From contig JAFGXN010000146.1 of assembly GCA_016936615.1 (NCBI GenBank), forward strand, positions 1 through 48,970: 48,970 bases of DNA. The letters run 5' to 3'. The notes below the pieces were generated by a model. That model saw only the letters and a list, made by a program, of their open reading frames with translations, did not search any database and was not told the DNA's origin. This DNA comes from Spirochaetales bacterium (GTDB taxonomy: Bacteria; Spirochaetota; Spirochaetia; JAFGXN01). Each line of letters opens with the position of its first letter. The stretch's first letter is position 1. A program made the translations under genes and the position numbers. Below, one piece after another: positions 44,442 to 48,970 of the stretch.

Positions 44442-44449
44442 ATTTAAAT

Positions 44450-44478
44450 AATATATCACAACCTTAGTCAGACGACAA
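44450..44478 (-). promoter_or_regulatory. Promoter predicting a leaderless transcript for the GHKL ATPase gene
   Basis: On the minus strand, TTGTCG (44478-44473), exactly 17 bases and TATATT (44455-44450). Only eight bases separate the -10 element from ATG 44441, and no Shine-Dalgarno lies before that ATG. Confidence 0.5.
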
Positions 44479-44486
44479 GAAAAAGA

Positions 44487-44514
44487 TAAAAAAACCTCCG
44501 ACTTTTGCCGGAGG
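44487..44514 (-). terminator. Rho-independent terminator of enolase
   Basis: Read on the minus strand, CCTCCG (44514-44509) pairs with CGGAGG (44500-44495) and is followed by a run of T residues. It lies 13 bases beyond the enolase stop. Confidence 0.9.
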
Positions 44515-44526
44515 CTGAATTAGAAA

Positions 44527-45828
<1,302 letters not shown>

Positions 45829-45910
45829 CTAAAAAAAATATATAATTACTTTAATACTAAAGTATTTTAACCTAATCGTGTAAAAAATAATGTTGTATTT
45901 CGTATTATTC

Positions 45911-45939
45911 TTGCTATTTTACATAATAGATAATAAAAT
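45911..45939 (+). promoter_or_regulatory. Promoter predicting a leaderless proS transcript
   Basis: TTGCTA (45911-45916), exactly 17 bases and TAAAAT (45934-45939) place the start of transcription at about the A of ATG 45946. No Shine-Dalgarno is seen before this ATG. Confidence 0.5.
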
Positions 45940-45945
45940 ATAAAT

Positions 45946-47649
45946 ATGTTTTATTCAACGATTTTTGGTAAAAGTATTAAAGATTTTCCAGGTAGTCATA
46001 ACGATAAGGTCTATGGATACCTCTACAAAGGTGGTTTTGTCCGTCCTTTAGGTAGTGGTCTAGCCTGTTTTCTCCCCATGGGTCTTAGAGTTTTAAATAA
46101 TATGAAGAAGATAATACGTGAAGAGATGAATAATCTCGAAGGTCACGAAGTTCATATGCCGATTGTCTCTCCTCTTTATCTTTGGGAAAAGTCTGGGCGA
46201 GCTGAATTCCTTGATAAGTCCTTGCTGACCTTTAATGATAGACATGGCAAATCCTTCACTGTCTCCTACAGCCATGAGGAGAGTATAAGTGATTTGGTAA
46301 AGAACACATTAGATTCTTATCGAGATCTCCCAGTATTGCTATATCAATTCCAATCTAAGTATAGAGATGAGGAAAAAGTCAGATCAGGATTACTTCATCT
46401 CAAAGAGTTTTTGATGAATGATGCCTATTCGTTCCATTTAAGTTATACAAGCTTGAATAATTTTTTTCCAAAGGTCTTCAAGGCATACTCTCAGATCTTT
46501 CAACGATGTGGAATTGAGCCCTTAACTGCAGAGTCTTCGCCTGGGTATATGGGAGGAGAGCGCGCGTACGGTTTCTTCTTTAAGACTGAACAGGGATTAG
46601 AATCGTTAGTTGAGTGTGAAGGTTGTGGATATCGTGCAAACATCAAGATTGCTAGAGGATTAAAAAGCAGTGATTATCAGAATCCCAAACCTTTGCAGAA
46701 GGTTAAAACAAAAGATGTTAAGACAATCGCTCAACTTTGCGACTTTTTTGAAGTAGATGCTTCGAGTATTGCCAAATCTATATTTTTTAAGACAACAGAA
46801 GGCTTTGTGCTTGCTGTTGTACTTGGGGATTCCGAAGTTAGCTTTGATAAACTAGCAGCAGTTCTCTCTTGTAATGTAATAAGAAAAGCAAATGAGCTTG
46901 AGTTAGAGTTGTACGGACTTAATGAAGGCTTTCTTTCTCCAATAAATGTTGATGAGACAAAGGTCAAGGTTGTTATAGATGAGAATGTTGCAAATGCTTC
47001 AAACTTAATAATGGGCGCTAATGAAAAGGATTTTCACTATTTGAACGCAAATTTTGGAGTTGATTTTGAGTCTGACACAGTCGCTGACATCGGATTGATA
47101 AATGAAGAGTATGTCTGCAAGCAGTGTGGCGGTAATCTTACTCATTGTAATACAATTGAGATTGCAAAATTATATAAGCTAGGAAAGCAGTATTCACGTA
47201 ATATGGATATAACCATACATGATGATAAGATGAATAAAAGATTTTTGCAGATGGGCGCATATGGGATTAGCATGAATAGGCTTTTTATGACAGCAGCAAT
47301 AGCAAATTCCGATGACAAGGGTATAATTTGGCCAGAAGAGATAGCACCCTTTCTTTTTTGTATGATAAGTATTGGTCCGTCTCTTGCTGTTAAACGAACT
47401 GTGGAGCTTATACACTCTAAATTTAAGATGCTAGTTTTATTTGATGATAGAAACGAGTCGATTGGGGTCAAGTTAAAAGATGCTGATGTTCTAGGGATTC
47501 CTTTTCGCATCGTAGTCTCTGAGAGACTTATACAAGATGGAAAAGTTGAATTAAAGACACGGAGAACTGGTGAAATTGAAGAAATTTCGGTAGATTACCT
47601 AGTTAAATTCATGTATTCAAAGCAAATTGAGTATAAATGTTATCTTTAA
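45946..47649 (+). CDS. proS: Divergent bacterial-type prolyl-tRNA synthetase
   Basis: The 567-residue class II synthetase has the bacterial ProRS order: catalytic core, inserted editing (INS/YbaK-like) domain at about 240-385, and anticodon-binding domain at about 465-560. Recognisable parts are 'RPLGSGLACFLPMGLRVL', the motif 2 region 'YQFQSKYRDE..VRSG' and 'GIIWPEEIAPF'. Several usually fixed motifs are altered. SYSHEE replaces GPTHEE, HLKEF replaces the R-G/S-REF of motif 2, the GGSxSHEF segment reads MGGERAYGF, and motif 3 is 'GAYGISMNR' (second Gly is Ser). It is either the organism's only, fast-evolving ProRS or a paralogue with changed function. Confidence 0.8.
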   Translation: MFYSTIFGKSIKDFPGSHNDKVYGYLYKGGFVRPLGSGLACFLPMGLRVLNNMKKIIREEMNNLEGHEVHMPIVSPLYLWEKSGRAEFLDKSLLTFNDRHGKSFTVSYSHEESISDLVKNTLDSYRDLPVLLYQFQSKYRDEEKVRSGLLHLKEFLMNDAYSFHLSYTSLNNFFPKVFKAYSQIFQRCGIEPLTAESSPGYMGGERAYGFFFKTEQGLESLVECEGCGYRANIKIARGLKSSDYQNPKPLQKVKTKDVKTIAQLCDFFEVDASSIAKSIFFKTTEGFVLAVVLGDSEVSFDKLAAVLSCNVIRKANELELELYGLNEGFLSPINVDETKVKVVIDENVANASNLIMGANEKDFHYLNANFGVDFESDTVADIGLINEEYVCKQCGGNLTHCNTIEIAKLYKLGKQYSRNMDITIHDDKMNKRFLQMGAYGISMNRLFMTAAIANSDDKGIIWPEEIAPFLFCMISIGPSLAVKRTVELIHSKFKMLVLFDDRNESIGVKLKDADVLGIPFRIVVSERLIQDGKVELKTRRTGEIEEISVDYLVKFMYSKQIEYKCYL

Positions 47650-48363
47650 TTAGAAAATACTATTTTTACTATAGAAATTTACTTCACCTTGAATAGAAAG
47701 GTATTTTTTCTGAGTGTTAAAAGAGTCTAGTACTTTTTTTCCATTATCAAGAAAGTAGTAGAAGAACTCTTCATTATTAATGTTTAGCTCTATTTCATAG
47801 ATACCAGCTGTAATTTCTTTCATTCTATACATAAACGGATCCCATCCATTAAAGTCGCCAGCAATTGTTATCTTGCTGTTAGGTCTTCCTGTGTATATGA
47901 ATTTATAACGGTTGCCAGTAATCTGCTGAGGTGTTTTTATCTCTTTGTCATATTTTAATTCATTTAGATATATTTTAGACATCTCAAATCCGTGTCTGTT
48001 GAATTCCTTGTTTGGATTGTTTTTATCAATGCTCCAAAGACCGTTTATGTTGAGTCTATAATGGAAAAAATCAATATCTTGAGGTATTGGGTAGATTAAA
48101 ATATACATGTTAATTTTTTCATAGAATGCAAAAGTATTTAGCTTTTGGAAATTTTCATGGCTGAAAACCGCGTAAACAGTCGATATCTGTTGAGTTGGTT
48201 TGTAGGAAAATATAATATGATTGCTAATAATTGTTGGAGGTTCTGCTTGTTGGAGATCTTCGATATAAGATTTTATTGCTAGGTTCTCATTTTCTGAACT
48301 AAAAGCAAAGACAAAATTTGATAAGGATAGTATAATAAAAAGAAAAATAATTTTTTTATTCAT
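47650..48363 (-). CDS. Exported protein with a CBM48/glycogen-binding-like domain
   Basis: This protein of about 237 residues has a signal peptide (cleavage near FVFA) and ends in a CBM48/isoamylase-N-like beta sandwich, 'SKITIAGDFNGWDPFMYRM' then 'GIYEIELNI'. Such domains bind alpha-glucans or act as structural modules. The N-terminal part is unrecognised. Two in-frame ATGs (48378 and 48363) both lack a good ribosome-binding site. I prefer 48363 because a TAATAT overlaps the upstream one. The stop directly abuts the convergent proS stop with no terminator between. Confidence 0.65.
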   Translation of the reverse strand: MNKKIIFLFIILSLSNFVFAFSSENENLAIKSYIEDLQQAEPPTIISNHIIFSYKPTQQISTVYAVFSHENFQKLNTFAFYEKINMYILIYPIPQDIDFFHYRLNINGLWSIDKNNPNKEFNRHGFEMSKIYLNELKYDKEIKTPQQITGNRYKFIYTGRPNSKITIAGDFNGWDPFMYRMKEITAGIYEIELNINNEEFFYYFLDNGKKVLDSFNTQKKYLSIQGEVNFYSKNSIF

Positions 48364-48396
48364 GTGTATTTTGTTCATATTATTCTTTCGACAAAA

Positions 48397-48425
48397 GTGA
48401 CTAAAAAATTAATTTTTATTATAAT
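48397..48425 (+). promoter_or_regulatory. Candidate promoter of the acidic repeat protein gene
   Basis: GTGACT (48397-48402), 17 bases and a perfect TATAAT (48420-48425) lie 28 bases before the ATG, with TAGGAAG as ribosome-binding site in between. Confidence 0.55.
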
Positions 48426-48453
48426 AAAACCGATTATAAATGTAGGAAGTTAT

Positions 48454-48970
48454 ATGCCTGATCTTAATAAAATAAGACTATTTGAGAAAAAGATTCAATC
48501 GCTAGCTGGTGAGCCTGAGTATTTAGCTGAGAAAGGAGAAACTCTTCACTCTGTGGCTGATACGAAGAAGGATGATCCATCAGCTGATTTATCAGATTTA
48601 TTTGATGAAGATGTTTCTGGAGCAGAAAATAATAAAAAAGACTCATTGAAAGATATATTTTCGGGGATGGATGATCTCCTTTCTCCGGATGATTTTGCTA
48701 CGTCGTTAGATACTATTGAGGAACAGGATGACTCTGAAGATGTAGATCTATCTGATCTATTTGGCAGTGAAGATGAAAGCTTCGAGGAGACAAGCCTCAC
48801 CGACAGTGAAGATTCGAGCGGCGAAGATGGAGATGACCTCTCAGATCTATTTGGCAGTGAAGATGAAAGCTTCGAAGAGACAAGCCTCACCGACAGTGAA
48901 GATTCGAGCCCCGAAGATGGAGATGACCTTTCAGCTCTATTTGGCAGTGAAGATGAAAGCTTCGAGGAGA
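48454..48970 (+). CDS. Acidic tandem-repeat protein, 3'-truncated by window edge
   Basis: The frame from ATG 48454 (TAGGAAG upstream) stays open to the end of the window, so only the first 172 residues are visible. There is no signal peptide or TM segment, so the start looks cytoplasmic. After about 40 residues the protein becomes very acidic, with 'DLSDLF' recurring. From 48748 it carries 30-residue repeats (core 'LFGSEDESFEETSLTDSEDS') that are almost identical at DNA level. I do not recognise the family. It may be a disordered linker ahead of a folded C-terminal domain beyond the window. Confidence 0.8.
   Translation, partial: MPDLNKIRLFEKKIQSLAGEPEYLAEKGETLHSVADTKKDDPSADLSDLFDEDVSGAENNKKDSLKDIFSGMDDLLSPDDFATSLDTIEEQDDSEDVDLSDLFGSEDESFEETSLTDSEDSSGEDGDDLSDLFGSEDESFEETSLTDSEDSSPEDGDDLSALFGSEDESFEE
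48748..48970 (+). repeat. 90-bp in-frame tandem repeats
   Basis: Units start at 48748, 48838 and 48928 (the last cut by the window edge). Each is 90 bases long and they differ at only a few positions. Each encodes 30 residues rich in Asp, Glu and Ser. Confidence 0.93.

Noticed and set aside
48546-48890. Minus-strand serine-rich repeat ORF opposite the acidic repeat gene
   Set aside because: It is the antisense shadow of the 90-bp repeats; the plus frame has the promoter and ribosome-binding site.

Overview
The window looks like chromosomal DNA from an AT-rich, motile spirochaete (Spirochaetota, probably near the Treponema/Spirochaeta group). Two adjacent FlaA-type flagellar sheath proteins support this, because FlaA is essentially a spirochaete protein. 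Many exported proteins and lipoproteins with relaxed, Phe-containing lipoboxes fit as well. The enzymes suggest a fermentative, sugar-using anaerobe: GH2 and GH123-like hydrolases, galactokinase, NagA, enolase, and an [FeFe]-hydrogenase-like protein. No species is assigned. I saw no phage, insertion sequence, CRISPR array, rRNA or tRNA.

Layout. 1-1.4 kb: tail of one flaA, a complete second flaA and a terminator. 1.4-4.7 kb (minus): PhoR/PhoB-type two-component pair and an unrecognised exported protein. 4.7-10.9 kb (plus): a tightly packed run murG, cvpA-like, DNA polymerase III delta-prime-like, an NtrB-like soluble kinase, an NtrC-family activator, and a TspO-like membrane protein. 10.9-12.6 kb: a GH123-like lipoprotein. 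12.7-15.4 kb (minus): aspartate kinase and aspartate-semialdehyde dehydrogenase behind a lysine riboswitch. 15.4-18.7 kb: a LacI-type repressor divergent from a secreted GH2 enzyme, with a palindromic operator just downstream of a strong promoter. 18.8-19.5 kb: an orphan solute-binding protein.

19.5-33.5 kb (minus): an envelope block. In transcription order it holds a CAP-domain secreted protein, a 1721-residue leucine-rich-repeat lipoprotein, two tandem paralogous membrane proteins, an RDD-SpoIIM fusion, and DUF4129-, DUF4350-, MoxR- and DUF58-type proteins. The last five form an overlapping operon of the widespread but poorly understood MoxR/DUF58 type. 33.6-35.8 kb (minus): glutamate formiminotransferase behind nagA. 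36.1-42.7 kb (plus): an exported alpha-helical protein, then galactokinase, Hsp33, SppA and a MATE transporter. 42.7-45.8 kb (minus): a small GHKL ATPase followed by an [FeFe]-hydrogenase-like protein with a Ser at the proton-transfer Cys position (a likely sensory pair), and enolase. 45.9-49 kb: an unusually divergent prolyl-tRNA synthetase, an exported CBM48-like protein, and the start of an acidic protein with nearly identical 90-bp tandem repeats that runs off the window.

Most worth following up: the riboswitch with its putative Shine-Dalgarno-sequestering helix; the MoxR operon with its domain fusion and duplicated membrane partners; the sensory hydrogenase/ATPase pair; two promoters placed so that their transcripts should be leaderless; the ProRS with altered catalytic motifs; and the acidic tandem repeat. 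No intergenic stretch exceeds 300 bases. Protein assignments rest on motif recognition by eye; no database search was run.
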